Assembly: GCF_000585375.1 (NCBI RefSeq)
Contig: NZ_KK073874.1
Location: 2,232,001 to 2,296,000, forward strand
Reading direction: 5' to 3'
From: Cryptosporangium arvum DSM 44712
Lineage (GTDB): Bacteria; Actinomycetota; Actinomycetes; Mycobacteriales; Cryptosporangiaceae
Length of the DNA stretch: 64,000 bases
Shown here: positions 1-8,356 of the stretch, piece by piece
Position numbering within the stretch: position 1 is the stretch's first letter
How the letters are laid out: each line of letters starts with the position of its first letter
Program-made: the position numbers and the translations under genes
Notes under the pieces: model-generated
Seen by the model: only the letters and a program-made list of their open reading frames with translations
What the model was told of the DNA's origin: nothing
Database searches by the model: none

Positions 1-14
1 CTGCCGCTTCGAAA

Positions 15-1421
15 GTGTCCCCTGCGCGGAAGGCTCCGGCTCCCCGGAAAGCTCCGATCGCCCGGAAAGCTCCGGTCGCCCGGAAAGCCGCAGCGTTCGA
101 GGAATCCCCAGTAGTTCAGACGGCCGATACGGCCGAGGCGGCTCGTGCAACCAAGGCGGCTCGTGCAACCAAGGCGGCTCGTGCAACCAAATCAGCGCCT
201 GCAGCTGCGGTCGCTCCTGCCGCCGAGCTGACCCCGGCGATCGAAGTTGCTCCGGCGATTCAGGCAGCCCCCGCGGTTCAGGCCGCTCCCGCGGTTCAGG
301 CAGTCCCCGCGGTTCAGGTGGATTCGGCAACCGACCTAGCTTCGGTCTCCTCGATCGAAGAGGAGCGAGTGAGCGCTCTGGCACCGGTCGGTGAGACGAT
401 CGCCCCAGAGTCCAGCGCGATTGCATCGATCGGTGCAACGGATAGCGCGGCTTCGCGGCCCAAGACCCTGATCATCGAGCGGATCCTGCGCGACCGTGAA
501 GGCCTCTGGCGCGACGTCCTCGCCGAGCGGAATCTCAACACGGTGCTGCGTCGCATGCTGGTCAGCTCGGTGATCTCGCTCGCGCTCTACGGGCTGGTGC
601 TCGGCGCTTCGGCCGGACCGTTGCAGGCCGTCTCGTCGGCGGTGAAGCTGCCACTGCTGTTCCTGCTCACGCTGGCGATCTGCCTTCCGACGCTGTACCT
701 GTTCAACCTGGTGTTCGGTGCCCGGTTGTCGATCCGGCAGGCGTTGGCGCTCGTGTTGGTGGCGATCACGGTCACCGGCGCGCTGACCCTCGCGTTCGCG
801 CCGATCAGCCTGTTCTTCCTGGTCACGTCGAGCGACTACTCGTTCTTCAAGCTCCTCAACGTCGGCATCCTGATGCTGACCGGGTTCATCGGGCTCAGTC
901 TGATGGTCGACGGCATGCGTGGTCTGAACCGCCTCTCGGGCCACGAGCCCGCTCCGCGCCCGGAGCCCCGCACCGCCTGGGACGCCCTCGACGCCAACGT
1001 CCACGGCCACTACGCGATCCACGGCGCCCCCGGCCTCCACCCCACCCCCGGTATGCACCCCACCCCCGGTATGCAGGCCGCCCCCGGTATGCAGGCCGCC
1101 CCCGGTATGCAGGCCGCCCCCGGTATGCAGGCCACCCCCGGTATGCACCCCGCTCCAGGTACACACCCCGCACCGAGTACACACCCCGTACCGGGTACAC
1201 ACCCCGCGCCTCGGGTCGAGACCGCGCCCGGCGCCTTCGATCGGCCGGTCAACACCCGGCTGCTCTACGTCTGGGCGCTGCTGTTCGGGTTCGTCGGCAC
1301 GCAACTGGCCTGGACCCTGCGGCCCTTCATCGGGGAGCCCAACCACCCCTTCCAGCTCTTCCGTGACATCGAGGGCAGCTTCTACTCCAACGTGCTCTCC
1401 ACGATCGCTTCGCTCTTCTGA
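15..1421 (+). CDS. Repeat-rich multi-pass membrane protein of unknown function
   Basis: The first ~150 residues are Ala/Pro/Lys-rich and disordered, with RKAP and AARATK repeats. About four hydrophobic segments follow (roughly residues 185-300). Next comes a run of short PGM(Q/H)xxP repeats (about residues 345-395), then a final membrane segment and a tail with WTLRPFIG and FQLFR. That tail resembles one seen in conserved bacterial membrane proteins of unknown role. The frame has no stop between position 3 and the GTG at 15, so the true start may lie outside the window. A perfect hairpin follows the stop. Location in the membrane is clear; function is not. Confidence 0.7.
   Translation: MSPARKAPAPRKAPIARKAPVARKAAAFEESPVVQTADTAEAARATKAARATKAARATKSAPAAAVAPAAELTPAIEVAPAIQAAPAVQAAPAVQAVPAVQVDSATDLASVSSIEEERVSALAPVGETIAPESSAIASIGATDSAASRPKTLIIERILRDREGLWRDVLAERNLNTVLRRMLVSSVISLALYGLVLGASAGPLQAVSSAVKLPLLFLLTLAICLPTLYLFNLVFGARLSIRQALALVLVAITVTGALTLAFAPISLFFLVTSSDYSFFKLLNVGILMLTGFIGLSLMVDGMRGLNRLSGHEPAPRPEPRTAWDALDANVHGHYAIHGAPGLHPTPGMHPTPGMQAAPGMQAAPGMQAAPGMQATPGMHPAPGTHPAPSTHPVPGTHPAPRVETAPGAFDRPVNTRLLYVWALLFGFVGTQLAWTLRPFIGEPNHPFQLFRDIEGSFYSNVLSTIASLF
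1041..1205 (+). repeat. In-frame 15-base tandem repeats (PGMQAAP type)
   Basis: Near-identical 15-base units encode PGMHP, PGMQA and PGTHP variants inside the membrane protein above. The unit length is a multiple of three, so copy changes would keep the frame. Confidence 0.8.
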
Positions 1422-1432
1422 AACGACAGAAA

Positions 1433-1461
1433 CCCGCCCCGGCGCGAAACGCCGGGGCGGG
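1433..1461. terminator. Bidirectional hairpin terminator
   Basis: Perfect 12-bp stem (1433-1444 with 1450-1461) and a 5-base CGAAA loop. It sits between the convergent membrane-protein gene and the oxidoreductase gene. Confidence 0.8.
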
Positions 1462-1551
1462 TGACACATCGATGAAGCTCGTACCGGGTGCCCGTCGGCA
1501 GGTACCCCATCGATGCGGGTGTCGCCGGCCGTCACGCGGCCGGCCGCCGGG

Positions 1552-2904
1552 TCAGCCCGTCGCCGCCAGACGACGACCGTCGCGCGACAGGATGCCGGTG
1601 GGAACCTCCACCGGGCGACGCGGCGCGGAGAGCTCGTACCGCGGCTTCGCGTAGAGCAGCTCACGAGCCACCGTGACGAACTCCGACGGCGCGTTGATCG
1701 CCACGACGCCGACCAGGTCGCGGCCACGGTAGTGGCAGGTCAGAACGCCGTTGCGAGCGGTCTTGCGGTGCCCGGGGCGACGCTCGAGCCGACGCACGTC
1801 GCTCTCGTCGGAGATGTCGCCGCAGACCTGGACGCGCAGGCCCAACTGCTGCGACCAGTAGCGGGGGAGCAGGATCGCCGGGTGGCTGGCCGCGTCACCG
1901 GCGAGCAGCGACCGGGCCGCCTGCTGACCCTGCTCGAGCGCGGCGATCCACTGGCCGACCCGCCCGTTCTTGCCGTTCATCCAGTAGTTCGGCCACTTCG
2001 CCAGCGCGCCGGCCGCGACGACACCCGGAACGGCGTTGCCGTCGGTGTCCAGGACGCGCAGCGCGTCGTCGCAGATCACGCCGTCGGACGTGTCGATGCC
2101 GGTGCCTTCGAGCCAGGAGATCGAGGGCTTCTCACCGGCGGTCATCACGACCATGTCGGCGTTCACGCGGTCGCCGTTGTCGAGCGTCAGCTGCCACTTG
2201 TCGCCCATGCGGTCGGCGGCCTTGACCCGGCGGCCGAGGCGCATGTCGATGCCGTCCTCGATGTGCTCCTCGGTCATCAGCTCGGCGGCCGTCGCGTCCA
2301 GCACGCCGTTGAGGACGACGTTCCGCGGGTGGATGAGCGTGACGTTCTTGCCCATGCCGCGGATGCTGCAGGCCAGCTCGGTGCCGGTGAAGCCGCCACC
2401 GACGATCGCGACGTGCTCGGCGGTGCGCAGCCCGACCCGGATGTTCCAGGCGTCCTCGATGTCGTGGACGATGTGCGGGGTCGCGTGGCCGGACCACATG
2501 CTGTTGAGCATCGGGCGGGCGCCGTTCGCGATCACCAGACCGTCGAACCGGAAGCCCTCGCCGGTGTTGGCCCAGACGACCCGCTCGTTCATGTCACAGG
2601 CGACCGCGGTGCGTCCGAGGCTCCAGTTGATCTCCCAGCGCTTGTCGGTGACGCCGATCCGCGCGTCCTTGGGGCGCTGGGTGCCGGTGATGAGGCCCTT
2701 GGAACAGGCCGGTCGGTCGTAGGAGCCGCCCGGGTCCTGGCAGAGCAGCTGGATCTGGCCGCGGAAGCCGAGACGCCGGAGCTCCTCGCCCGCCGCGGTG
2801 CCGGCGGGACCACCGCCGACGATCAGGATCCGATCGGCCGGCCCCAGATTCGCCAGTGACTTCTGGGGCGCGAGGCGGGAGATATTTGCCGCTCGCCTCT
2901 GCAT
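1552..2904 (-). CDS. FAD-dependent pyridine-nucleotide oxidoreductase (ferredoxin reductase-like)
   Basis: About 450 aa with two Rossmann motifs: FAD-binding GGGPAGTAAG near residue 30 and NAD(P)-binding GGGFTGTELA near residue 170. This is the layout of rubredoxin/ferredoxin reductases. It probably passes electrons from NAD(P)H to the ferredoxin domain of the gene just upstream. GGAGG (2911-2915) is 6 bases from the ATG at 2904 but only 3 from the GTG at 2907, so ATG is preferred. The upstream TGA overlaps this ATG by one base, indicating translational coupling. Substrate and partner are inferred from adjacency. Confidence 0.85.
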   Translation of the reverse strand: MQRRAANISRLAPQKSLANLGPADRILIVGGGPAGTAAGEELRRLGFRGQIQLLCQDPGGSYDRPACSKGLITGTQRPKDARIGVTDKRWEINWSLGRTAVACDMNERVVWANTGEGFRFDGLVIANGARPMLNSMWSGHATPHIVHDIEDAWNIRVGLRTAEHVAIVGGGFTGTELACSIRGMGKNVTLIHPRNVVLNGVLDATAAELMTEEHIEDGIDMRLGRRVKAADRMGDKWQLTLDNGDRVNADMVVMTAGEKPSISWLEGTGIDTSDGVICDDALRVLDTDGNAVPGVVAAGALAKWPNYWMNGKNGRVGQWIAALEQGQQAARSLLAGDAASHPAILLPRYWSQQLGLRVQVCGDISDESDVRRLERRPGHRKTARNGVLTCHYRGRDLVGVVAINAPSEFVTVARELLYAKPRYELSAPRRPVEVPTGILSRDGRRLAATG

Positions 2905-4184
2905 CACTTACCTCCTCGGGGGCGAAGCCCCGTGACGTTGTTGAACTGGCCGGTGTTGTCCCTGCGTTCCGGTCGGTTGGGTACCGACCGCAGCGGGGGC
3001 GGAGGCGGAGGGTTCACGGGCTGACCGTGTCGCCGGCCGGGGCCACCGGGAGGGAAAGGCCCGAGCCGGCCGGTGGGCCGCGGCGCGCCGGGCCCGCTCG
3101 AAGCGCCGGCCGGGACCGGCATCGGACCGGACGGCTGGGACGGTGCCGCCGGGCTGGTGGGCATGTCCGGAACGGCCCGAGGGCCGGGGGTGGGCACGTC
3201 CGGAACGGCGCGGGGGCCGTCGACCGGGGAGACCGGCGCGATGTGCGGGACGACGGTGGTCTCGCGGTTGTCGCTGGGGACACCGGGAGCGTAGTCCTGG
3301 CCGGGGCCGGTCGTGGGGCCGATGTTGAGCTTCTGCCCGGTGCTCTCGGCGCCCGGCGGGATCGTCAGGTCGAACGGGACGCCGGGGCCGGTCATCGTGA
3401 TGGCCCGGGCGGGGCAGATCTTCACCGCGTTGTAGACCTTGTCGACCTCGTGCGGCTCGACCGTCGTCCGGTAGGCCAGGCGGCCGGTGTGCTGCAGCTT
3501 GAAGACCTCCGGCGCCTCGTGCTCGCAGAACCCGAACCGGGCGCAGACGTGCGGGTCGACGTTGACGGTCGTGGTGTTGACCCGCTTCTCGTGGAGCCCC
3601 ACCGCGACGGTCTCCAGCCGCTTGCCGTACTTGTTCGGGCCGACCGCGAGCCAGAAGCCGGTGGCGATCACCCAGGACGCGATGACGGCCCAGGTGACCA
3701 GGCCCTTGACCTCGGAGCCGGTGAAGACCAGGTGCGCCGCGGTGACCGTGTAGGCCGCGTAGGCGGTGGAGTGGAGCATCCGCCAGCGCGCGTGCCCGAG
3801 CCGGCGCTGCACCGGCACCGACAGCGCGATCGCGATGAACATCTCCATGCAGAGCGTGCCCAGCCCGACGCCGATCGGCTTCGTCGGGTTGATGAACGGA
3901 ATGAACTCGTCGATGACGCGGACGTACGTGCCGGGAGCCGCCAGCTGGGCGAGGCCGTGGACGATACCGAGCGCGAGTCCCCCGATCGCGAACGACATGT
4001 GCATGTTCTTCAGCGACGCGTGCTTGATCCACGGCAGGGACCAGGAGCGGCCGAGCGCGGTGCCCATCAGGATGCTGATCCACAGTGCGATCGTGGAAGC
4101 GAATCCCACAGCTGCCGCGACTACGTGCACAGCGGCCGCGGCCGCGGCGTCCTCAGCGGATGCCGCCAGCAGGGCGGGTTCCAT
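2904..4184 (-). CDS. Ferric-reductase-like membrane protein fused to a 3Fe-4S-type ferredoxin domain
   Basis: About 426 aa. The N-terminal ~185 residues form a membrane bundle with His62, His76, His138 and His151. The 13-14 residue spacing within each pair is that of the bis-heme ferric-reductase transmembrane domain. Residues ~205-270 form a single-cluster ferredoxin with Cys214-x5-Cys220 and Cys257-Pro, the arrangement of actinobacterial P450-type 3Fe-4S ferredoxins. The last ~130 residues are Pro/Gly-rich. GAGGAGG lies 6 bases before the ATG. It forms an operon with the FAD reductase. Inference: a membrane electron-transfer chain from NAD(P)H through FAD and Fe-S to heme; the terminal acceptor is unknown. 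Confidence 0.8.
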   Translation of the reverse strand: MEPALLAASAEDAAAAAAVHVVAAAVGFASTIALWISILMGTALGRSWSLPWIKHASLKNMHMSFAIGGLALGIVHGLAQLAAPGTYVRVIDEFIPFINPTKPIGVGLGTLCMEMFIAIALSVPVQRRLGHARWRMLHSTAYAAYTVTAAHLVFTGSEVKGLVTWAVIASWVIATGFWLAVGPNKYGKRLETVAVGLHEKRVNTTTVNVDPHVCARFGFCEHEAPEVFKLQHTGRLAYRTTVEPHEVDKVYNAVKICPARAITMTGPGVPFDLTIPPGAESTGQKLNIGPTTGPGQDYAPGVPSDNRETTVVPHIAPVSPVDGPRAVPDVPTPGPRAVPDMPTSPAAPSQPSGPMPVPAGASSGPGAPRPTGRLGPFPPGGPGRRHGQPVNPPPPPPLRSVPNRPERRDNTGQFNNVTGLRPRGGK

Positions 4185-4240
4185 TCACGTCCTCCTCGTA
4201 GTTCCACCGGCCGTCGCGCATCTGCGTCCCTGCAAAGAGT

Positions 4241-4272
4241 CCGGCCGATCGGACGGGCGTCCGATCGGCCGG
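4241..4272 (-). terminator. Strong hairpin between the DUF1996 gene and the ferric-reductase operon
   Basis: Perfect 14-bp stem (4241-4254 with 4259-4272) with GGGC loop. It lies downstream of the DUF1996 stop, but also downstream of the predicted SigL-type promoter at 4312-4339. It could end upstream transcription or act in the leader of the redox operon. Confidence 0.65.
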
Positions 4273-4311
4273 TGCTCCCGATCCCCTCGGGATGCGCACC
4301 GTCCTATCCGT

Positions 4312-4339
4312 GTGACGGGTGAGGCGGCGCGCCGGTTCA
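4312..4339 (-). promoter_or_regulatory. SigL-type ECF promoter for the ferric-reductase operon
   Basis: On the minus strand TGAACC (4339-4334), 16 bases, CGTCAC (4317-4312). It lies in the gap in front of the ferric-reductase-like gene and gives a leader of about 120 bases. The pattern matches the promoter in front of the sigma gene at 9760-9787. Confidence 0.7.
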
Positions 4340-4350
4340 GAGGTTTTTTC

Positions 4351-5700
4351 TCAGCAGCGTCGACCCGAGTTGATGCACTGCACGACGCGGTTCATCAGAC
4401 CCTCGTCCATGACGTTGATGAAGTCGTCGTGGTCGTTGATCGGCTTGTGCAGCTGCTCCGGGAAACCGTCGACGGCGAAGTTCGGACCGGCCGGGACGTT
4501 GTAGGTCAGCGTCATCGTCAGCTGCGGGATCGCCTTGAAGCCCGACGGGCAGGCGCCGGTACGCGGGTCCGAGAAGGCGACGTGCGAGCGGTGGTTGGCG
4601 CTGTCGGCGTTCACGCCGTCCCAGCAGTTCTGGAACGCGAACGTCCGCTGCAGGCCACGACCGCCCGGGCAGAGCGGGTACTTGTCGGTCGTGATCCGGT
4701 TGGTGAACCCGGTGCAGGTGAAGTGCGCGTTCGCGTTGGCGCCACCGTTGGTGAAGGCCTTCGCGTCACCGGTGATGATGCGCAGGAACTTCGGCATCGC
4801 CACGACCTTCTGGGTCGGGTTGCCCTTGTACTGGATGGTGAACTTCGGAGTCAGCGGAGCACCCTCGTTCAGGTCCTCCTCCAGCTCGTTGGTGAAGCGC
4901 TGCGGGGTGTCCTTGGTGATGTCGCGGACGACCGGCCAGTAGTACGTGGACTTGTCACCGTTGGTGCAGGTGGTGCCGCCGGCGGCGAGGCTCTCGTCGG
5001 TCGACTTGCCGCTGGTGGTCGTGTTGCCGGCGTACTCGTGCAGGTGGTGGGCACCGTTGTCGACACCCGGCGCGACGATCACGTTGTCGGAGTTGAAGCC
5101 GTTGGGGTTGATGCTGCAGTTCACGCGGAACGAGCCCCGCGAGCCGTTGCGGTTGCCCCGCGGCGCGGCCTGCTGGTTCGGGCGCACCTGGCGGATGTTG
5201 ATGAAGTCCTCGGGAACCGGGCCCCGGGCCGGAGCCGCGGTCTCTTCGCCGTCGCCCTCGGCCGGCTCCTCGCCGTTCTGGCCGCCGCCGTTCTCGTTGC
5301 CCTCGCCCTGGCCGTCGCCCTCGCCCTGGCCGTCACCGTTGCCCTGGCCGTCACCGTTGCCCTGGCCATCGCCATTGCCCTGGCCGTCACCGTTGCCGTT
5401 GCCCTGGCCGTCGCCGTTTCCGTCGCCCTGGCCGTCACCCTCGTCGTCCGGGTTCTCGGAGTTGGCCGGATCCGCGGTGGACGATGCCTGCGGGTTGCCG
5501 CTCTGCGTCGGCTTGCCGTGGCCGTGACCCCAGTTCTGTCCGGCCTTCTTCCAGCCGTAGTTCTGCCGGTCTCCGCGGAGTCCCGCGGACGCGGTTCCGA
5601 CCCCGAGGGCCACCACCATCGTCGTCACGACCGCCATGATGATCAGCGATCGGCGACGGAACTGGTTGGGGGGCCGCTTGTGCCTCTTGGGTCCAGTCAT
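4351..5700 (-). CDS. Secreted DUF1996-domain protein
   Basis: About 449 aa. A basic start and a hydrophobic stretch ending in TASA form a signal peptide or anchor. A low-complexity linker of GDGQGNG repeats (about residues 85-145) follows. The C-terminal ~250 residues have DUF1996 hallmarks: HLHEYAG, FQNCWDG, SHVAF and paired cysteines including CPSGF. DUF1996 proteins are secreted, with unknown activity. A GAGGAG motif lies about 11 bases upstream of the ATG. The start overlaps the upstream stop by 4 bases, yet a separate SigL-type promoter at 5790-5817 lies ~85 bases ahead, so it can be transcribed alone. Confidence 0.85.
   Translation of the reverse strand: MTGPKRHKRPPNQFRRRSLIIMAVVTTMVVALGVGTASAGLRGDRQNYGWKKAGQNWGHGHGKPTQSGNPQASSTADPANSENPDDEGDGQGDGNGDGQGNGNGDGQGNGDGQGNGDGQGNGDGQGEGDGQGEGNENGGGQNGEEPAEGDGEETAAPARGPVPEDFINIRQVRPNQQAAPRGNRNGSRGSFRVNCSINPNGFNSDNVIVAPGVDNGAHHLHEYAGNTTTSGKSTDESLAAGGTTCTNGDKSTYYWPVVRDITKDTPQRFTNELEEDLNEGAPLTPKFTIQYKGNPTQKVVAMPKFLRIITGDAKAFTNGGANANAHFTCTGFTNRITTDKYPLCPGGRGLQRTFAFQNCWDGVNADSANHRSHVAFSDPRTGACPSGFKAIPQLTMTLTYNVPAGPNFAVDGFPEQLHKPINDHDDFINVMDEGLMNRVVQCINSGRRC
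5270..5450 (-). repeat. GDGQGNG low-complexity repeat tract
   Basis: Repeated six-base units encode alternating Gly-Asp-Gly-Gln and Gly-Asn in the DUF1996 protein. It is probably a flexible acidic linker between the membrane-proximal segment and the folded domain. Confidence 0.8.
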
Positions 5701-6251
5701 GCGGGTGTTGTCTCCTCAGTAGGGGTAGGCAGAGGTGCTCGGGTCTGCCCACCAGGGCGGTTCACAGGCCCCTCATAGATCTCGCCCTCACTACGGAGCG
5801 CGGGCGAGTCCGGTTCAACGCGATCGGCGCTGTAGACCAGCCGGAGCGCACGAGGCGCCCGGTGCCGTCCACTGTTTCCGCTGCTCAGCGGCGTACGGCG
5901 GGCGGAATATTCACGTCCGGCAACGGCCGGAGATTCGAAATTTTCGAACTTCTCCTCGACGGGTCCCGCATTTTCTGGCCACTCAGCGTCACTATCAGCC
6001 GCGTGGCGCGGTGCGGGGACCGCCGCTCGCCGGGACTCGACGGCGAGCATGCTCGCCGCCCAGGCCCGGGCGTCCACATGGTCAGGAACCGGCCCGTCGT
6101 CCAGGCAGGCTTCCTCGACCCAGTCGTCGTGCATCCAGGAGTCGTCCGGGCGGGCCGCGGTCTGCACCCGGGCCACGCCGATCCAGGCACCGGCTTCGCG
6201 GGGTATCCGCGACCGGGTGCGCCAGGACTCAGGATCTCTGAACTCGCTCAT
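5697..6251 (-). CDS. Hypothetical protein, 184 aa
   Basis: I do not recognise a family. The protein is hydrophilic and Pro/Arg-rich, acidic in its middle, with no signal peptide or membrane segment. It is supported by position: a GAGGAG motif 8-9 bases before its ATG, a 4-base gap from the DUF4142 gene and an ATGA overlap with the DUF1996 gene. Against it, a clear promoter motif for the downstream gene lies inside its 3' third, and composition is low-complexity. It may be a real linking gene or a translated spacer. Confidence 0.5.
   Translation of the reverse strand: MSEFRDPESWRTRSRIPREAGAWIGVARVQTAARPDDSWMHDDWVEEACLDDGPVPDHVDARAWAASMLAVESRRAAVPAPRHAADSDAEWPENAGPVEEKFENFESPAVAGREYSARRTPLSSGNSGRHRAPRALRLVYSADRVEPDSPALRSEGEIYEGPVNRPGGQTRAPLPTPTEETTPA
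5790..5817 (-). promoter_or_regulatory. SigL-type ECF promoter for the DUF1996 gene
   Basis: Minus strand TGAACC (5817-5812), 16 bases, CGTAGT (5795-5790). The expected start of transcription is ~85 bases before the DUF1996 ATG. It lies inside the upstream hypothetical frame. Confidence 0.65.
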
Positions 6252-6255
6252 CGGA

Positions 6256-7185
6256 TTACGCTCCTCGGCGGATCCGGCGGACGCTGACCAGACCGATGAG
6301 CGCGGCAGCGGCCAACATCGCGACGATTGCCATGGTTCGCATGCCCGGGGAGCTCTCGGAGAGGCCGCCCGAACCGCTTGTGGACGACGCCTGGGAGAGA
6401 ACCGGTGCCGGCAGGTCGTCGAACGCGACCAGGCCGGTGCTCTCCAGCAGCGTCATGTGCCGCATGACGACGGTGTTCGCCGTCTGGGCGTACGCCCGGA
6501 TGATCGGGTTGCGGGTACCCGTCCGCACCTGGGCGATGATGTTGAAGACCGTGCCGTGCGCGGCCCGGAGCCGGTCGGCGAACAGCCGGTCGTAATCCGC
6601 GCCGCTCGCCTTGGACAGCTCGGCCATCCAGCCCTGCTGCAGTTCCGAGGGCGTGCTCGGCAGCACGACGTCGAGGTCGGCGGCCAGCTTGCGGACCGAG
6701 TCGTCGAGCTTGCGGTGGTCGGCGGCCAGCTGCCGGCCGACGGCCTTCACGATCGGGCTCTCGGCCTTCTGCTGCGCCTGCTCGCCGGACGGGATCTCCC
6801 ACAGGCCGGCCTGCCGCACCTTGATCAGGAGCTGCTTGTCGGCCTCGGTGAGCGGGATCGACCGGGCGGTGGCCAGGTCGGGGTTCGGCGGCAACGGCTC
6901 CGGGCTCTCGCTGGTGACGACCGCGTCGGACGGCTGGTCCTTCGTGGTGTCCCGGACGTTGCCGCTCCCCGTGCCGGCGTCCGACGCCGGGCTCTCCTCC
7001 GCGACCGGGACGGTCGCGACTTCGGCCGCGTGCGCGGCCGTTCCGCCGATCGCGGTGGTTCCGATCGCGATCACGCCGGTGGCGATCAACGCGACGAGAA
7101 GGGTTAGTGATCGACCAGGCAGGGCATCGGCGACGGTGCGCTGCACCCGCCGGTTACCCGGTGCGTTGTCTTTCCGACCGGTCAT
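6256..7185 (-). CDS. DUF4142-family secreted, membrane-anchored protein
   Basis: About 309 aa from the ATG at 7185. The N-terminus is a long basic segment, a hydrophobic core and AHA-AE, a likely signal-peptidase site. Residues ~110-240 are a helical DUF4142 region (ferritin-like bundle) with the typical LAADHRKLDD stretch. A Ser/Gly-rich linker and a C-terminal membrane segment with RRIRRG tail follow, suggesting anchoring at the outer face. A longer frame reaches 7296, but the candidate promoter at 7261-7285 lies inside it, and a GGGAG motif precedes 7185. It is first in a probable operon with the next two genes. Confidence 0.8.
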   Translation of the reverse strand: MTGRKDNAPGNRRVQRTVADALPGRSLTLLVALIATGVIAIGTTAIGGTAAHAAEVATVPVAEESPASDAGTGSGNVRDTTKDQPSDAVVTSESPEPLPPNPDLATARSIPLTEADKQLLIKVRQAGLWEIPSGEQAQQKAESPIVKAVGRQLAADHRKLDDSVRKLAADLDVVLPSTPSELQQGWMAELSKASGADYDRLFADRLRAAHGTVFNIIAQVRTGTRNPIIRAYAQTANTVVMRHMTLLESTGLVAFDDLPAPVLSQASSTSGSGGLSESSPGMRTMAIVAMLAAAALIGLVSVRRIRRGA

Positions 7186-7260
7186 CGACCGCTCCCGAAC
7201 GTCTGGAAGTAACAGGGGTCCCAGGGCGCCCCGGGTTTCCCCGAGGACTCGTTCTGCGCG

Positions 7261-7285
7261 ACGAGGGCCGGCGCCGACCAGTTCA
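7261..7285 (-). promoter_or_regulatory. Near-match SigL-type promoter for the DUF4142 gene
   Basis: Minus strand TGAACT (7285-7280), 16 bases, CGT (7263-7261). It has one mismatch to the pattern. It predicts a ~70-base leader to the ATG at 7185 and is divergent from the promoter at 7374. Confidence 0.45.
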
Positions 7286-7373
7286 GCGCGGATCAATCGT
7301 TAAGCGGGAGATAAAGTTCGGCTGACCCGGGGTTAATGGGACGGCCGTCGTCCGCAAGTTTCTCCGTTGTTTA

Positions 7374-7401
7374 TGAACCGCCGGTAGGCGCGGTCCGTGT
7401 T
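7374..7401 (+). promoter_or_regulatory. SigL-type ECF promoter for the lipoprotein gene
   Basis: TGAACC (7374-7379), 16 bases, CGTGTT (7396-7401), about 55 bases before the lipoprotein ATG at 7460. Confidence 0.75.
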
Positions 7402-7459
7402 TTCGATCGCGCGACTCAGCCGGTCGCGTTCACCCCGACGCCACTGGGAGACCAGGACG

Positions 7460-8170
7460 ATGAACGCGAGCATCCGCTCGGTCACGACACGCTCCGCCCT
7501 TGCGGCCGCTGGGCTGCTCACGGCCCTGGCGTTGACCGCGTGCGGCTCGACGTACGACGGCGCGTCGCAGAACACCGCCGCTACCGGGAAGCCGGCACCT
7601 GCGACCGCCGACGTGGTCCCGCCGGCGGACGAGGTCATTCCGAAGACCACGGAATCCGACGACAGCGAGAGTGCCGCCGGCGGTGACGCCGGCGCTTCCT
7701 CGGCCGACGTCGGCAAGAAGCCCACGACGCTCAAGCGCACGCGCACGAAGAAGATGGGCGACGTCGTCACCGACGAGCGCGGGTGGATCCTCTACCGCTT
7801 CGACAAGGACAAGCCGAAGCCGCCGGAGTCCACCTGCGAGGATGACTGCGCGAAGGTGTGGCCCCCGGTCGTCGCCGGTGACCAGAAGCTCGTTGGGCTG
7901 GACGCGGCCAAGGTGGGCGAGGTCACCCGCAAGGACGGCACGAAGCAGGTCACGCTGGGCGGCTGGCCGCTCTACTACTACCTGGGCGACAAGAAGCCGG
8001 GCGACTGGACCGGGCAGAACGTGGGCAAGGTGTGGTTCGCGGTGTCGCCCGACGGCACCAAGAACGTGACCTGCCTGCCGGAGAACCCGCCGAAGCCGCC
8101 GACGCCGCCGAAGGACACCGCCGCGCAGAGCGACGACGCCGATGCGGGGGACAGTGGGTACACCTACTGA
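7460..8170 (+). CDS. COG4315-type secreted-repeat lipoprotein
   Basis: About 236 aa from the ATG at 7460. A signal peptide ends in the lipobox LTAC (Cys28), so the protein should be a membrane-anchored lipoprotein. Residues ~95-215 contain the family features: a LTDxxGxxLYxFD-like stretch (VVTDERGWILYRFDKD), CxxxCAKVWPP and a WPLYYYLGDKKPGDWTGQ repeat half. These proteins are surface-exposed and of unknown function. The longer frame from 7397 would begin inside the promoter at 7374-7401, so the internal start is favoured. Confidence 0.85.
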   Translation: MNASIRSVTTRSALAAAGLLTALALTACGSTYDGASQNTAATGKPAPATADVVPPADEVIPKTTESDDSESAAGGDAGASSADVGKKPTTLKRTRTKKMGDVVTDERGWILYRFDKDKPKPPESTCEDDCAKVWPPVVAGDQKLVGLDAAKVGEVTRKDGTKQVTLGGWPLYYYLGDKKPGDWTGQNVGKVWFAVSPDGTKNVTCLPENPPKPPTPPKDTAAQSDDADAGDSGYTY

Positions 8171-8246
8171 CGGGTGAGAACCACCCCATCACTGTCGGAG
8201 TTCGCCCTGGCGGCTCGCACCCGGTGCTAGTGCGGACTCCGGCCCA

Positions 8247-8285
8247 GCCCACCCGATCGCCGACTCGGATCGCGGTCGGGTGGGC
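8247..8285 (+). terminator. Hairpin downstream of the lipoprotein gene
   Basis: 14-bp stem (8247-8260 with 8272-8285) with one G-U pair and an 11-base loop, 77 bases after the stop. Confidence 0.55.
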
Positions 8286-8356
8286 CACTGGCCCGGTGAC
8301 GCCACCACTGGGCCGGACGAGAAAGACCGCGGGGGCGGAAGGGGAACAAAGCTCAA

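Noticed and set aside
1513-2859. Large open frame opposite the FAD oxidoreductase
   Set aside because: The minus strand has clear FAD and NAD motifs and a good ribosome site; the plus frame has neither.
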